A stretch of DNA of 64,000 bases from Isoptericola variabilis 225 (GTDB lineage Bacteria > Actinomycetota > Actinomycetes > Actinomycetales > Cellulomonadaceae), in assembly GCF_000215105.1 (NCBI RefSeq), contig NC_015588.1, positions 124,001-188,000 on the forward strand, in the 5' to 3' direction. Shown here in pieces: positions 18,473 to 27,618 of this stretch; position 1 is the first letter of the stretch, and the number at the start of each line of letters is the position of its first letter. Under the pieces are notes generated by a model. That model was not told the origin of the DNA, did no database searches, and was given only the letters and a program-made list of their open reading frames with translations. Made by a program: the position numbers and the translations under genes.

Positions 18473-18627
18473 CGCCGTACGAGGGCTTCACCCTGACGTA
18501 CCGGGCGCCGTCGGCCTCCGACGTGGTGCCGTGCGACGACGTCACCGACGACGAGCTCGGTGTCCACGTCAAGCGCGCGTACTGCGGCACGGAGCTCGCC
18601 GAGAGCCTCGGTCTCCCCACCCGCTGA
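18473..18627 (+). pseudogene. Orphan C-terminal coding fragment
   Basis: The frame SPYEGFTLTYRAPSASD, then DDVTDDELGVHVKRAYCG and ESLGLPTR before the TGA at 18625 has coding-like codon use (nearly all G/C third positions) but no start, ribosome site or upstream continuation. It reads as the last about 50 residues of a deleted gene. Not recognised. Confidence 0.4.
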
Positions 18628-18639
18628 CCGGGCGGACGG

Positions 18640-19512
18640 TCAGCGCTCGCTCTCCTCGCACGCGACGCCGTTGCCGTTCTTGTCGAGCCCGCTGCGGTAG
18701 CCGGGCTCGCCCTGCTGGATCGGCGCGGCGCCGGCCTTCCGGGCGTCCTTGCAGCTCCAGTAGAACCAGGCCCCGTCCTGGTCCTGCTGCTGTTGCTGCT
18801 GCTGCGCGGCCTGGTCGTCGATCTCCTGCTGGCGCACGGTGAGCTCGGACTCCTTGGCGGCGAGCTCGGACTCGCGCTCGCGCAGCGCCTGCTCGCGCTC
18901 CTCGAGCTCGGTACGCATCGCGTCGAGGTCCTGGGTGCGCTGGTTGACCTCGGTCTGCATCTCGAACGCGGCGTCGCGGGCGCGCTGCGCGTCGGCGATC
19001 GCCTGGGACGCGTCGGCGGTGCGCACCAGAGAGAACACGACGCCGAGGATGATCCCGAGCGCGAGGCACGCGACCGCGACCCCCGCGACGAGCATCGACC
19101 CCGGTCGGCGCGCCGTCCCCGGACGTGCGGCGCGGCGCGACTCGGGCGCCGCGGCGGGTGCGGTGACGGTGGCGACGGGCGTCGAGGCCGGCGGCGAGGC
19201 GGGCATCGCCGCGGGTGCCGGCGCGGGTGCTGGCGCGGGCGCCGGTGCGGGCGCCGCGGTCATGACCGGCGCCATGACCGCCGTCGTGCCGACGGCGGTG
19301 TCCACGCGACGCGCGGGCGGCACGGACGGCGGGACGGATGCCGGCCGGGCCGGCGGGGGAGGGGGCGACGCCGCGGCAGGTGCGGCGTCGTCGACCCAGT
19401 ACTCCCACCCGGGCGGCGCGGGTGGCCACGACGGGTCGGGCGCCCACCCGGCGTCGGGCCGGAACCCGGGCGGCACCTGCCAGCCCGGGGGCGGGTTGAA
19501 TCGCACGGGCAT
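18640..19512 (-). CDS. Membrane-anchored Excalibur-domain protein
   Basis: 290 residues. The N-terminus has PPGW-type repeats like DUF2510 (PPGWQVPPGFRPDAGW, PPGWEYWVDD), then a Pro/Ala-rich cytoplasmic linker, one membrane helix at about residues 147-170, a coiled coil of about 70 residues, a seven-Gln run, and a C-terminal Excalibur domain (WFYWSCKDARKAGAAP, DKNGNGVACE) with the DxNxNGxxCE calcium loop. The Excalibur domain would lie outside the cell. The ATG at 19510-19512 has AAGGAGAG just upstream. Role unknown; intact although flanked by remnants. Confidence 0.82.
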   Translation of the reverse strand: MPVRFNPPPGWQVPPGFRPDAGWAPDPSWPPAPPGWEYWVDDAAPAAASPPPPPARPASVPPSVPPARRVDTAVGTTAVMAPVMTAAPAPAPAPAPAPAPAAMPASPPASTPVATVTAPAAAPESRRAARPGTARRPGSMLVAGVAVACLALGIILGVVFSLVRTADASQAIADAQRARDAAFEMQTEVNQRTQDLDAMRTELEEREQALRERESELAAKESELTVRQQEIDDQAAQQQQQQQDQDGAWFYWSCKDARKAGAAPIQQGEPGYRSGLDKNGNGVACEESER

Positions 19513-19641
19513 GTCTCTCCTTCGACGTCGAGCGGCCCCAACTATGGCGGAAACCGCCTGCCCGGGTCCACGCGCGGCTCGCCTGGCGGGCGCCCGGCGG
19601 GGTCGAGAGGATCGAGGGACGGACCCGACGGAGGAGGCGAG

Positions 19642-20239
19642 ATGAACGACGCGAAGACCGGCCAGGTCGTCAGCGGTGCGGCCGAGGTGTACGACCGGTT
19701 CTTCCTGCCGGCGATCTTCGAGCAGTGGGCGACGCGCGTGTGCGACGCCGCGGGGCTGCGCTAGGGCGACCGGGTGCTCGACGTCGCGTGCGGCACCGGG
19801 GTGGTGGCGCGGACCGCGCGTGAACGGGTGGGGCGCGACGGCGAGGTGGTCGGCGTCGACCTCAACCCGGCGATGCTCGCGGTCGCGCGGCGGCACGAGC
19901 CGTTCGCCGAGTGGGTCGAGGCGCGGGCCGAGCGCCTGCCGTTCGAGGACGACCGGTTCGACGCGGTGCCGGGGTACGCGGCGATGGCCGAGCTCGTCGA
20001 CGACGTGCTCGGCCGTGACGCGGGCGACGAGATCCGGGCGCCGTACTCGTTCGGCGACCCGGCGGCGCTCGAGAGCCTGTTCGCCGAGGCGGGCCTGACG
20101 GCGAGGGTCCGCACCGAGCCGGGCACCACGCGGTTCCCGTCGCTCGAGGACTGGGTGCGCACGGAGATCCTGGGCTGGACGCTCGCCGACCGCGTCTCCG
20201 GCGACGACGTCGACCGTGTGGTCGCCGCGGCGCCGGGCC
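19642..20239 (+). pseudogene. Decayed class I SAM-dependent methyltransferase
   Basis: Starts normally (GGAGGAGGCGAG then ATG) with MNDAKTGQVVSGAAEVYDRFFLPAIF, but an in-frame TAG at 19762-19764 interrupts LR-GDRVLDVACGTGVVA just before the SAM-binding motif. After FDAV the sequence jumps to PGYAAMAELVDD, missing the roughly 40 residues that normally carry motifs post II-III (Q-gLMFFPDR ... RPGG). It continues FPSLEDWVRTEILGWTLAD and breaks off before the usual C-terminus, running into the helicase promoter. Three independent lesions make it non-functional. Confidence 0.85.
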
Positions 20240-20260
20240 GGGCATGTCGGTGGGCGGTGG

Positions 20261-20266
20261 TAGACC
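20261..20266 (+). promoter_or_regulatory. -10 element of a probable leaderless promoter
   Basis: TAGACC ends 6 nt before the ATG of the helicase gene. The element lies in the tail of the methyltransferase pseudogene. Confidence 0.55.
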
Positions 20267-20272
20267 TGGGGC

Positions 20273-23200
20273 ATGTTCCTGCTCGAGCACGACGGCCCGC
20301 CCGGCGCCCCCGACGGCGGGCCGCTGCTCGTGCACTCGGCGGGCGACCTGGTGCTCGCGGCGGAGTGCGAGTTCGCGCTGCTGAGCCGTCTCGACGAGGT
20401 GCTGGGCCGGGTCCCGCGCCGCGAGCGCCCCGCGGACGAGATGCTCGCCCGCACGGCCGCCGTCGGGCAGCAGCACGAGGAGCGCGTGCTGGCCGAGCTC
20501 GTCGGCCGGTTCGGCCGGGCGCCCGGCGGCGGCGGGCCCGGCGGGGTGGTCGCAGTCGAGCCGCCGCGGCGGACGTCGCGCGACGAGCTCGTCGCCGCCC
20601 ACGCGCGCACGCTCGGTGCCATGGAGGCCGGTGCGGACGTCGTCTACCAGGCGTCGTTCTTCGACGGCCGGTTCCACGGGCGTGCCGACTTCCTCGTGCG
20701 GGAGGCGGTGCCCGACGCCGTTGGGCAGGCGGGCGGCCTGCGGTACGCGGTGTGGGACACCAAGCTGGCCCGGCGCGAGAAGGTGCGCGCGGTGCTGCAG
20801 CTCGCCGCCTACGCCGACCAGCTGCGCTCCGCGCGGATCGACCCCACCGAGCACGCGCACCTCGTGCTCGGCACGCGCACCGAGACCCACCACCTGCTCG
20901 CCGAGGTCATGCCGGTGTTCCGGGCGCGCCGCGAGCGGATGCTCGCCGTGGTCGACGCGCACCTCGCGGACGAGGGGCCGGTCGAGTGGGGGGACCCGCG
21001 GTTCGCCGCGTGCGGCAGCCTCGCGCGGTGCCCGGACTGCGCCGAGGCGGCCGCCCGGGCGCGCGACGTGCTGCTCGTCGGCGGCGTGTACGCGCCGCAG
21101 CGGGCGGTGCTCGCCGAGGCGGGGCTCACGACGATCGACGCGCTCGCCGCGGCGACCGAGCCGCCGTCGGGCATGCCGGCCGCGCGGTTCGAGCGGCTGC
21201 GCTTCCAGGCCGCGCTCCAGCTCGGGACCGAGCCCGGCGACGGGCGCGTGCGGTACGAGGTCGAGAGCGAGGACGGCCCGCAGGTCGCCGAGCTCCGGTG
21301 GGCCGTCGTCGACCGCGAGCCGATCGACCGGCTCCCGGCCCCGAGCCCGGGCGACGTCTTCTTCGACTTCGAGGGCGACCCGCTGTGGACGGACGCCGCG
21401 GGCGAGGCGCCGTCGGGCGGCTTCGGGCTCGACTACCTCTTCGGCTGGGTCACGCGCGAGCCCGACGACGAGGGCCGGCCGGCGTTCACCGGCCTGTGGG
21501 CGGACGACCCGGCCGAGGAGCGCCGCGCGCTCGTGACGTTCGTCGACTGGCTGACCGAACGCCGTCGTCGGTGGCCCGACCTGCACGTCTACCACTACGC
21601 GGACTACGAGCGCGCGCACCTGCTGTCGATCGCCGCGCGGCACGGTGTGTACGAGGACGAGGTCGACCAGCTGCTGCGCGACGGCGTGCTCGTCGACCTG
21701 TGGAACGTGGTGCGGCCGTCGCTGCGCGTCTCCGACCGGTCGCGGTCGATCAAGAAGCTGGAGCCGCTGTACATGGCGGACGACCCGGCGCGCGAGGGCG
21801 TCAAGGACGCCGCGTCGAGCGTCGTCGAGTACGCGGAGTACACCGCGCTGCGCGACGCCGGCCGGCTCGAGGAGGCCGAGGAGCGCAGGCGGCAGATCCT
21901 CGAGTACAACCGGTACGACTGCCTGTCGACGCTGCGGCTGCTCGACTGGTTGCGCGCGGCGGTGCCCGACGCCGGTGCGCCCGACGGTGCGGCGGCCGCG
22001 CAGGAGGCGCCGGCGGCCGAGGAGGCGGCGGAGCTGGCGGCGGAGCCGACGCCGCGGCAGCTCGACACCGCGCGCCGCATCGCGCTCGAGACCGAGATCC
22101 ACGCGCTCGTCGAGGCGGAGCGCGGGACCGCGCCCGACGCCGAGCTGCGCGCGCTCTCGCTGCTCGGCTCGGCGGTCGGGTACTACCGGCGCGAGGCCAA
22201 GCCGCTGTGGCACGAGCACTACGCCCGGCTCGAGCTGTCGCCCGACGAGTGGCCCGGGCGGCGGTCGGCCCTGATGGCCGAGCGCGTGACCGTGCTGCGC
22301 GAGTGGGGCGTCGAGGACGGGCGCCGCGTGCTCTCCCGCGACCTGCGCGTCGAGGGACGCCTGGTCGAGGGCTCGGAGCTCGGCGCCGGGACGCCGGCGT
22401 TCCTGCTCTACGACCGGCCCGTGCCGCCCGTGGTGGGCGAGCTCGACGCGCGGGCGGTGCGCGGGGTGAACCGGCGCGCGGTCGTGGTCGACGCCCGGCG
22501 CGAGCTCGTGCCGGCGTCGGACGGCGAACCCGGTCGCACGGTCGAGCGCGACGTGCTCGTGGTCCGCGAGAGCCTCGGCGCGGGCATGGACGGGCACGAC
22601 GCCCTGCCGATGGCCGTCGCGACGAACGCGCACGTGCCGTGCGACGCGCAGGAGCAGGCGGTCGAGGACGCGGCCGCCGCGGCGCTGCGGGCGTGGCGCG
22701 AGGCCCCGGCCGCGGGCGGCGCGGGGCGGCTCCCGGCCGGGCCCGCGGTCGACCTGCTGCTGCGCCGGCCGCCGCGGCTCGTCGGGAGCGAGGAGCTCCC
22801 GCCGGCGCTCTCCGGGCTCGGGGACGACCTCGTCGACGTCGTGCACGACGCCGTCACGCGGCTCGACCGGTCGTACCTCGCGGTCCAGGGGCCGCCCGGG
22901 ACGGGCAAGACGTACGTCGGGTCGCACGTCGTCGCCCGGCTGGTCGCCGCCGGATGGCGGGTGGGCGTCGTCGCGCAGTCGCACGCGGTCGTCGAGAACC
23001 TGCTCGCGGCCGCGGTGGACGCGGGGGTGCCGCTGGACGCGATCGCGAAGAAGGCGCGCGACGCCGGCCGACCCGGTGCGGGGACGCCGTCGTGGTCGGA
23101 GCTCGCCGCGAAGGAGCTCGAGCGCTTCGCGGCCGAGGCGGGCGCGTCCGGCCGGGGCTGCGTCGTCGGCGGCACGGCCTGGGACTTCGCGAACGAGCGC

Positions 23201-24028
23201 TGGCCCGAGGAGGGGCTCGACCTGCTCGTCGTCGACGAGGCCGGGCAGTTCTCCGTGGCGAACACGATCGCGGTCGCGCGGGCGGCGCGGCGGCTCCTGC
23301 TCCTCGGCGACCCGCAGCAGCTGCCGCAGGTGAGCAAGGGCGCGCACCCCGAGCCCGCCGTGGCTGGGTCGGCACTGCGCTGGCTCGCCGACGGCCACGA
23401 CGTCCTGCCCGAGGCGCTCGGCTACTTCCTGCCCGCCTCGCGCCGGATGCACCCCGCGCTGGCCGACGCCGTCTCGCACCTCGCCTACTCCGGACGGTTG
23501 GGTGCCCACCCCGTGGCCGCCGAGCGGCGGCTCGAGGGCGTCGAGCCCGGCGTGCACGAGGTGCTCGTCGAGCACGCCGGCCGCTCGGGGGCCTCGCCCG
23601 AGGAGGCCGACGAGGTCGTGCGGCAGGTGCGTGCCGTCGTCGGGCGGACGTGGCACCCGGGCGCCGGGGAGCCGCCGCGTGCGCTGCGGCCCTCCGACGC
23701 CATCGTCGTCGCCGCGTACAACGCCCAGGTGTGGACGGTGCGCCGGGCGCTCGACGCCGCGGGGCTGGGCGAGGTCCCCGTCGGGACGGTCGACATGTTC
23801 CAGGGCCGCGAGGCGGTCGTCGCGATCCTCACGCTCGCCGCGTCCGCGCCCGGCGACGTGCCGCGCGGCATGCGGTTCCTGCTCAGCCGCAACCGCGTCA
23901 ACGTCGCGGTGTCGCGCGGGCAGTGGTGCGCCGTCGTCGTGCGGTCGCCGCACCTGACCGACTACCTGCCGGGCAGCGTGCGCGAGCTCGAGCAGCTCGG
24001 CGCCTTCCTCCGCCTCACCTCGAGGTAG
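20273..24028 (+). CDS. TM0106-family RecB-like nuclease fused to SF1 helicase
   Basis: 1251 residues. The N-terminal half is a RecB/PD-(D/E)XK-like nuclease domain of the TM0106 family (YAVWDTKLARREKVRAVLQLAAYADQL, CPDC cysteines) followed by an RNase-H-like segment (DVFFDFEGDPLW, RYDCLSTLRLLDWL). The C-terminal half is a Dna2/UPF1-type SF1 helicase: Walker A QGPPGTGKT about residues 871-880, Walker B VVDEAGQ about 986-992, GDPQQLPQ, and motifs V-VI VGTVDMFQGREA and SRNRVNVAVSRG. Probably DNA repair or defence; function not established. Its TAG stop at 24026-24028 is part of the first unit of a 20-bp-period repeat array. Confidence 0.85.
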   Translation: MFLLEHDGPPGAPDGGPLLVHSAGDLVLAAECEFALLSRLDEVLGRVPRRERPADEMLARTAAVGQQHEERVLAELVGRFGRAPGGGGPGGVVAVEPPRRTSRDELVAAHARTLGAMEAGADVVYQASFFDGRFHGRADFLVREAVPDAVGQAGGLRYAVWDTKLARREKVRAVLQLAAYADQLRSARIDPTEHAHLVLGTRTETHHLLAEVMPVFRARRERMLAVVDAHLADEGPVEWGDPRFAACGSLARCPDCAEAAARARDVLLVGGVYAPQRAVLAEAGLTTIDALAAATEPPSGMPAARFERLRFQAALQLGTEPGDGRVRYEVESEDGPQVAELRWAVVDREPIDRLPAPSPGDVFFDFEGDPLWTDAAGEAPSGGFGLDYLFGWVTREPDDEGRPAFTGLWADDPAEERRALVTFVDWLTERRRRWPDLHVYHYADYERAHLLSIAARHGVYEDEVDQLLRDGVLVDLWNVVRPSLRVSDRSRSIKKLEPLYMADDPAREGVKDAASSVVEYAEYTALRDAGRLEEAEERRRQILEYNRYDCLSTLRLLDWLRAAVPDAGAPDGAAAAQEAPAAEEAAELAAEPTPRQLDTARRIALETEIHALVEAERGTAPDAELRALSLLGSAVGYYRREAKPLWHEHYARLELSPDEWPGRRSALMAERVTVLREWGVEDGRRVLSRDLRVEGRLVEGSELGAGTPAFLLYDRPVPPVVGELDARAVRGVNRRAVVVDARRELVPASDGEPGRTVERDVLVVRESLGAGMDGHDALPMAVATNAHVPCDAQEQAVEDAAAAALRAWREAPAAGGAGRLPAGPAVDLLLRRPPRLVGSEELPPALSGLGDDLVDVVHDAVTRLDRSYLAVQGPPGTGKTYVGSHVVARLVAAGWRVGVVAQSHAVVENLLAAAVDAGVPLDAIAKKARDAGRPGAGTPSWSELAAKELERFAAEAGASGRGCVVGGTAWDFANERWPEEGLDLLVVDEAGQFSVANTIAVARAARRLLLLGDPQQLPQVSKGAHPEPAVAGSALRWLADGHDVLPEALGYFLPASRRMHPALADAVSHLAYSGRLGAHPVAAERRLEGVEPGVHEVLVEHAGRSGASPEEADEVVRQVRAVVGRTWHPGAGEPPRALRPSDAIVVAAYNAQVWTVRRALDAAGLGEVPVGTVDMFQGREAVVAILTLAASAPGDVPRGMRFLLSRNRVNVAVSRGQWCAVVVRSPHLTDYLPGSVRELEQLGAFLRLTSR

Positions 24029-24230
24029 CGCGGAAACTGCCGAGGTAGCGCACGATCCGCCGAAGTAGCGCGGGATCTGGCGAGGTAGCGCGAACCGGCC
24101 CGCTACTTCGCGACGCCGAGCGCTACTTCGCGACGCCGAGCGCTACTTCGCGCCGGCCCGCGCTACTTCGCGCCGGCCCGCGCTACTTCGCGTCGGCTCG
24201 CGCTACCTCGCGGTGGGGAGCGCTACCTCG
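24021..24230. repeat. 20-bp-period repeat array 2 (11 units, head-to-head)
   Basis: CGAGGTAGCG-type units at 24021, 24041, 24061 (CGAAGTAGCG) and 24081, then the inverse CGCTACTTCG/CGCTACCTCG at 24101, 24121, 24141, 24161, 24181, 24201 and 24221. The 20-bp register is exact throughout, even across the orientation switch. It separates the convergent helicase and cspA genes; each half points in the sense of the gene it follows. The remaining gap to cspA (24231-24456) holds only the terminator below. Confidence 0.97.
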
Positions 24231-24370
24231 TCAGACGTCGAACCCGCCGCCGGGCCCGCCGGACCGGCCGCCGAACGCTTGCCCATGCGGCCAGGTTCCC
24301 GCGGCCGGCCCTCACTCGCGCGCCGCGTCGCACCCGCAGTGGCGCCGCCGACCGGGTCCGCGAACGACGA

Positions 24371-24411
24371 CGGCCCGCACCCACCGCCGTGAGGCGAGCG
24401 GGTGCGGGCCG
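24371..24411 (-). terminator. cspA terminator hairpin
   Basis: Stem of 12 bp (24371-24382 with 24400-24411, CGGCCCGCACCC on the plus strand) around a 17-nt loop, about 45 bp beyond the cspA stop. No U-tract, as is usual in this organism. Confidence 0.65.
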
Positions 24412-24456
24412 GTGCTCAGAGGGTGACCGACCGACGTCGGGCACCCGGAGCGAGCA

Positions 24457-24660
24457 TCAGAGCGGGCGGATGCTCTCCGCCTGCGGGCCCTTCGGGCCCT
24501 GCGTCACGTCGAACTCGACGCGCTGGTTCTCCTCGAGCGTGCGGTAGCCGCTCGACTGGATGGCGGAGAAGTGCGCGAAAACGTCGGCGGAGCCGTCCTC
24601 GGGGGCGATGAAGCCGTAACCCTTCTCGGCGTTGAACCACTTCACGGTTCCGGTGGCCAT
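24457..24660 (-). CDS. cspA: Cold-shock protein (CspA family)
   Basis: 67 residues, one OB-fold cold-shock domain. RNP1 [11 protein letters not shown] and RNP2 DVFAHFSAI bind single-stranded RNA and DNA as a chaperone. GAAGGAG precedes the ATG at 24658-24660. A hairpin (24684-24702) just upstream suggests a structured leader. The 270-bp gap to the next gene holds no ORF. Confidence 0.96.
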   Translation of the reverse strand: MATGTVKWFNAEKGYGFIAPEDGSADVFAHFSAIQSSGYRTLEENQRVEFDVTQGPKGPQAESIRPL

Positions 24661-24683
24661 GCTGTACTCCTTCAAGAGGTGAC

Positions 24684-24702
24684 GACCCCGCCCTTCGGGG
24701 TC
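24684..24702 (-). promoter_or_regulatory. Hairpin in the cspA 5' leader
   Basis: GACCCCG / CGGGGTC (7 bp, 5-nt loop) lies 24 nt upstream of the cspA start, close to the ribosome site. Cold-shock leaders are often structured and temperature sensitive; that role is inferred here. Confidence 0.45.
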
Positions 24703-24930
24703 GCATCATCACGGTGAATCGTCGTCAACTCTTGAACAAGCAAGGTCCGCCGGAAGGCCGCGTCAATCCTGACGACGTGGCCCTCGCGACGCAGGACGGA
24801 GACCGTCCTGGATCGAGCGAGGCACTGCAACAGTGCACAACGGTACGGGAGGCCGGTCTATTCCACCACCCTTCCGCGCCACGCCGGTACGACGACGCGT
24901 GCCCGCGCGGGGACCGGTAGAAAGGACACC

Positions 24931-25776
24931 ATGACGGTTCCCTCCATCACCCTGAACAACGGCGTGTCGATCCCGCAGGTCGGTCTGGGCGTCTTCCAGG
25001 TGCCCGACGACGAGACCCAGGCCAACGTCGAGAAGGCGCTCGAGCTGGGCTACCGCCACGTCGACACCGCGGCGGGCTACTACAACGAGGCCGGCGTGGG
25101 GGCCGCGCTGCGCGCGTCCGGCCTGCCGCGCGAGGACCTCTTCGTCACCACCAAGCTCCGCAACGGCGACCAGGGCTTCGATCAGGCGCTCACCGCGTTC
25201 GAGAACTCGCGCCGCGAGCTCGGCCTCGACTACGTCGACCTCTACCTCATCCACTGGCCCGTGCCGAGCAAGGACCTCTACGTCGAGACGTGGAAGGCCT
25301 TCGAGAAGCTCCTTGAGGAGGGCGTCGTCAAGGCGATCGGCGTCTCGAACTTCCTGCCCGAGCACCTCGACCGCCTGGTCAGCGAGACGGACGTCGTCCC
25401 GGCGGTAAACCAGGTCGAGGTGCACCCGACCTTCCAGCAGGCCGACGTCCAGGCGAAGTGCCGCGAGCTGGGGATCGTCGTCGAGGCGTACTCGCCGCTC
25501 GGGCGCGGCGCCGATCTCGACGCGCCGGCCGTGACGGCCGTGGCGACCGACATCGGCGTCACGCCGGCGCAGGTCGTGCTGCGCTGGGCCGTCCAGCAGG
25601 GCATCGTCGTCATCCCCAAGTCGATGTCGGCGGAGCGGCAGGCGACCAACATCGACCTGTTCTCGTTCGAGCTCTCCGACGAGCAGATGGCGCAGGTCTC
25701 GGCGCTCGAGAGCGGAGTCTCGGGCCGCCTCGGAGCCGACCCGGCGACCGCCGCCTTCACGCAGTTCCGCAGCTGA
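24931..25776 (+). CDS. Aldo/keto reductase (2,5-diketo-D-gluconate reductase-like)
   Basis: 281 residues, a TIM-barrel NADPH-dependent carbonyl reductase. The catalytic tetrad is visible: Asp45 and Tyr50 in GYRHVDTAAGYYNE, Lys75 in VTTKLRNGD and His108 in LIHWP. Also GVSNFLPEHL and the cofactor loop IPKSMSAERQATN. GAAAGGACACC precedes the ATG. It is monocistronic, ended by a strong hairpin. Substrate unknown. Confidence 0.92.
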   Translation: MTVPSITLNNGVSIPQVGLGVFQVPDDETQANVEKALELGYRHVDTAAGYYNEAGVGAALRASGLPREDLFVTTKLRNGDQGFDQALTAFENSRRELGLDYVDLYLIHWPVPSKDLYVETWKAFEKLLEEGVVKAIGVSNFLPEHLDRLVSETDVVPAVNQVEVHPTFQQADVQAKCRELGIVVEAYSPLGRGADLDAPAVTAVATDIGVTPAQVVLRWAVQQGIVVIPKSMSAERQATNIDLFSFELSDEQMAQVSALESGVSGRLGADPATAAFTQFRS

Positions 25777-25800
25777 GCGCGACGTCGCCACACGACCCCG

Positions 25801-25840
25801 ACGGCGGCCGCACCGGTGCACACCGGTGTGGCCGCCGTCG
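25801..25840 (+). terminator. Terminator hairpin after the aldo/keto reductase gene
   Basis: A 19-bp stem with one mismatch (25801-25819 with 25822-25840) 24 bp after the stop. Very stable, no U-tract. Confidence 0.75.
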
Positions 25841-25902
25841 TCGTGAGACGCTGTGGATGTGCGGTGTGATCTAGATAACAGGTGAGTCACGATCTGCTCG
25901 TA

Positions 25903-25945
25903 GTGACGGACGCGACACATCTGCGTCACACAGAATCGCTACCTT
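25903..25945 (+). promoter_or_regulatory. Promoter and GlnR-like site of livK
   Basis: GTGAC (25903), GACAC (25914), GTCAC (25925) are spaced by 6 nt each, the spacing of GlnR a/b half-sites, followed 7 nt later by CGCTAC and a -10 TACCTT (25940-25945). The same layout GTGAC-N17-GTCAC-N7-CGCTAC occurs upstream of livH on the other strand (33148-33190). Confidence 0.6.
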
Positions 25946-26003
25946 CAGCACCACTACATGCGGTGTTGAGCCGCCGCACGACCACCTCCCGAAGGGGACG
26001 AGC

Positions 26004-27302
26004 ATGATTCGACGCACCACGGCCGCGAAGGGCCTCGCCCTCGCCGCCGTCCTCAGCCTCGGCCTCGCGGCCTGCAGCTCCGACGGTGGAGAGGCAGGTG
26101 GCGGGGAGACGACCGACACCAACGGCAACGAGGAGACCAGCGCTGAACCGCTGACCATCGGCACGATCCTCCCGGTCACGGGAACGCTCGCGTTCCTCGG
26201 CCCGCCGGAGATCGCGGGCGTCGGTCTCGCCGTCGAGCACATCAACGAGGCCGGCGGCGTCCTCGGCAACGAGGTGTCGGTCGAGTGGGGCGACTCGGGT
26301 GACACCACCGACTACTCGGTCGCGAACTCCACGGCGACCGACCTCATCAACAAGGGCGTCTCGGCCGTGATCGGTGCGGCGTCGTCGGGCGTCTCGCTCG
26401 CCGTCGTCGACACGTTCGCGGAGGCCGGGGTCATGCAGATCTCGCCCGCGAACACGGCGACCGACCTCTCGGGCTACGGTCCGTTCTTCGCCCGCACCGC
26501 CCCGCCGGACACGGTCCAGGGTGCGGCGCTCGGCTCGCTGATCCTCGACGGCGGTCACTGCCGCGTCGGCTTCCTCGTCCAGAACGAGGCGTACGGCACG
26601 GGTCTGCGCGACAACGTGCAGCAGGCCGTCGAGGCCGGCGGCTGCGAGGTCGTGTACGGCGGCACGGGCGGCGGCCAGGAGTTCGCCCCGGGTGAGACGA
26701 ACTTCGGTGCGCAGGTGACCGACCTGCTCGCGCAGGAGCCCGACGCGATCTCGATCATCGCGTTCGAGGAGACCGTCGCGATCGTCAACGAGCTCGTCGC
26801 GCAGGGCTGGGACTTCAACGGCACGACGTACTTCTGCGACGGCAACCTGTCGAACTACGGCGACGACTTCGACCCGGGCACGCTCGAGGGCGTCCAGGGC
26901 ACGCTGCCGGGTGCGCAGGCCGACGAGGCGTTCCGCGAGGAGCTCAACACCTGGTACACGGAGAACGAGGGCGGCGAGCTCGCCGACTACTCGTACGCCG
27001 CCGAGTCGTACGACGCGACGATCCTCGCCGCGCTCGCCGCCGTCCGCGGTGGCGCGACCGACGGTCAGACGATCGCCGACAACATCCGCGCCGTCTCCGG
27101 CTCGGAGGGCGGCACCGAGGTGTCGACCTTCGAGGAGGGTGTCGCCGCGCTCGAGGCCGGCGAGGAGATCCGCTACGTCGGCCAGTCCGGCATCGGCCCG
27201 CTCAACGAGGACAACGACCCGTCGTCCGCGTTCATCGGGATCTACACCTACGGTGCGGACAACACCTACACCTACGAGCGCCAGATCGAGGGCTCGATCT
27301 GA
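26004..27302 (+). CDS. livK: Branched-chain-amino-acid-type ABC binding lipoprotein
   Basis: 432 residues. Signal peptide with lipobox LGLAACSS (Cys about residue 23), a polar Gly/Glu/Thr linker, then a Peripla_BP_6 (LivJ/LivK) domain: TIGTILPVTGTLAFLGPPEIAGVGLAVEHINEAGGV, AVIGAASSGVSLAVVDTFAEAGV and the FCDGNL hinge. It binds branched-chain or other amides outside the membrane and should serve the LivHMGF proteins encoded at 28784-33023. The shared promoter supports this. Urea or other amide ligands remain possible. Confidence 0.85.
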   Translation: MIRRTTAAKGLALAAVLSLGLAACSSDGGEAGGGETTDTNGNEETSAEPLTIGTILPVTGTLAFLGPPEIAGVGLAVEHINEAGGVLGNEVSVEWGDSGDTTDYSVANSTATDLINKGVSAVIGAASSGVSLAVVDTFAEAGVMQISPANTATDLSGYGPFFARTAPPDTVQGAALGSLILDGGHCRVGFLVQNEAYGTGLRDNVQQAVEAGGCEVVYGGTGGGQEFAPGETNFGAQVTDLLAQEPDAISIIAFEETVAIVNELVAQGWDFNGTTYFCDGNLSNYGDDFDPGTLEGVQGTLPGAQADEAFREELNTWYTENEGGELADYSYAAESYDATILAALAAVRGGATDGQTIADNIRAVSGSEGGTEVSTFEEGVAALEAGEEIRYVGQSGIGPLNEDNDPSSAFIGIYTYGADNTYTYERQIEGSI

Positions 27303-27326
27303 TCGGCTCGCGCTGAGGTGACGCGC

Positions 27327-27364
27327 GACGGCCCGGTCGGTCCATCAGGACCGGCCGGGCCGTC
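27327..27364 (+). terminator. livK terminator hairpin
   Basis: A 17-bp stem with one mismatch (27327-27343 with 27348-27364) and an ATCA loop, 24 bp after the livK stop, followed by a C-rich stretch. Confidence 0.75.
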
Positions 27365-27376
27365 GTCGTCCCCCCG

Positions 27377-27506
27377 CGAGGTAGCGCTGGACCCCGCGAG
27401 GTAGCGCCCGACGCCGCGAGGTAGCGCAGAATCCCGCGAGGTAGCGCGGGACGGCGCGAGGTAGCGCTCGACGGCGCGAGGTAGCGTTGCGTTCCACGAC
27501 GTAGCG
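27377..27506 (+). repeat. 20-bp-period repeat array 3 (7 units)
   Basis: CGAGGTAGCG at 27377, 27397, 27417, 27437, 27457 and 27477, and CGACGTAGCG at 27497. All units point in the sense of livK, whose terminator ends 13 bp before the first unit. Spacers differ between units (GCTGGACCCC and similar). The rest of the gap to 27618 contains nothing else I recognise. Confidence 0.97.
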
Positions 27507-27618
27507 TGGGGCGTCCCGCCACGGGACTGCGCCCCGAGGCCGCCCCCAGGCGCCCGTCGTCCACAGAACGACCCGTGCGCCCGCACGTCGCCCCGCCGTC
27601 CGGCAGGACGCTCGAGCC

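Noticed and set aside
19762..19764. Recoded UAG (pyrrolysine or read-through) in the methyltransferase
   Set aside because: The same gene has an internal deletion and lost C-terminus, so decay is the simpler explanation.
19862..23953. A 1363-codon minus-strand frame opposite the helicase
   Set aside because: Pure shadow of the helicase codons; no family motif, and the plus-strand protein is clearly real.
24021..24230. CRISPR array
   Set aside because: The conserved part is only 10 bp and the period 20 bp, too short for repeat plus spacer; orientation flips inside the array and no cas genes are present.
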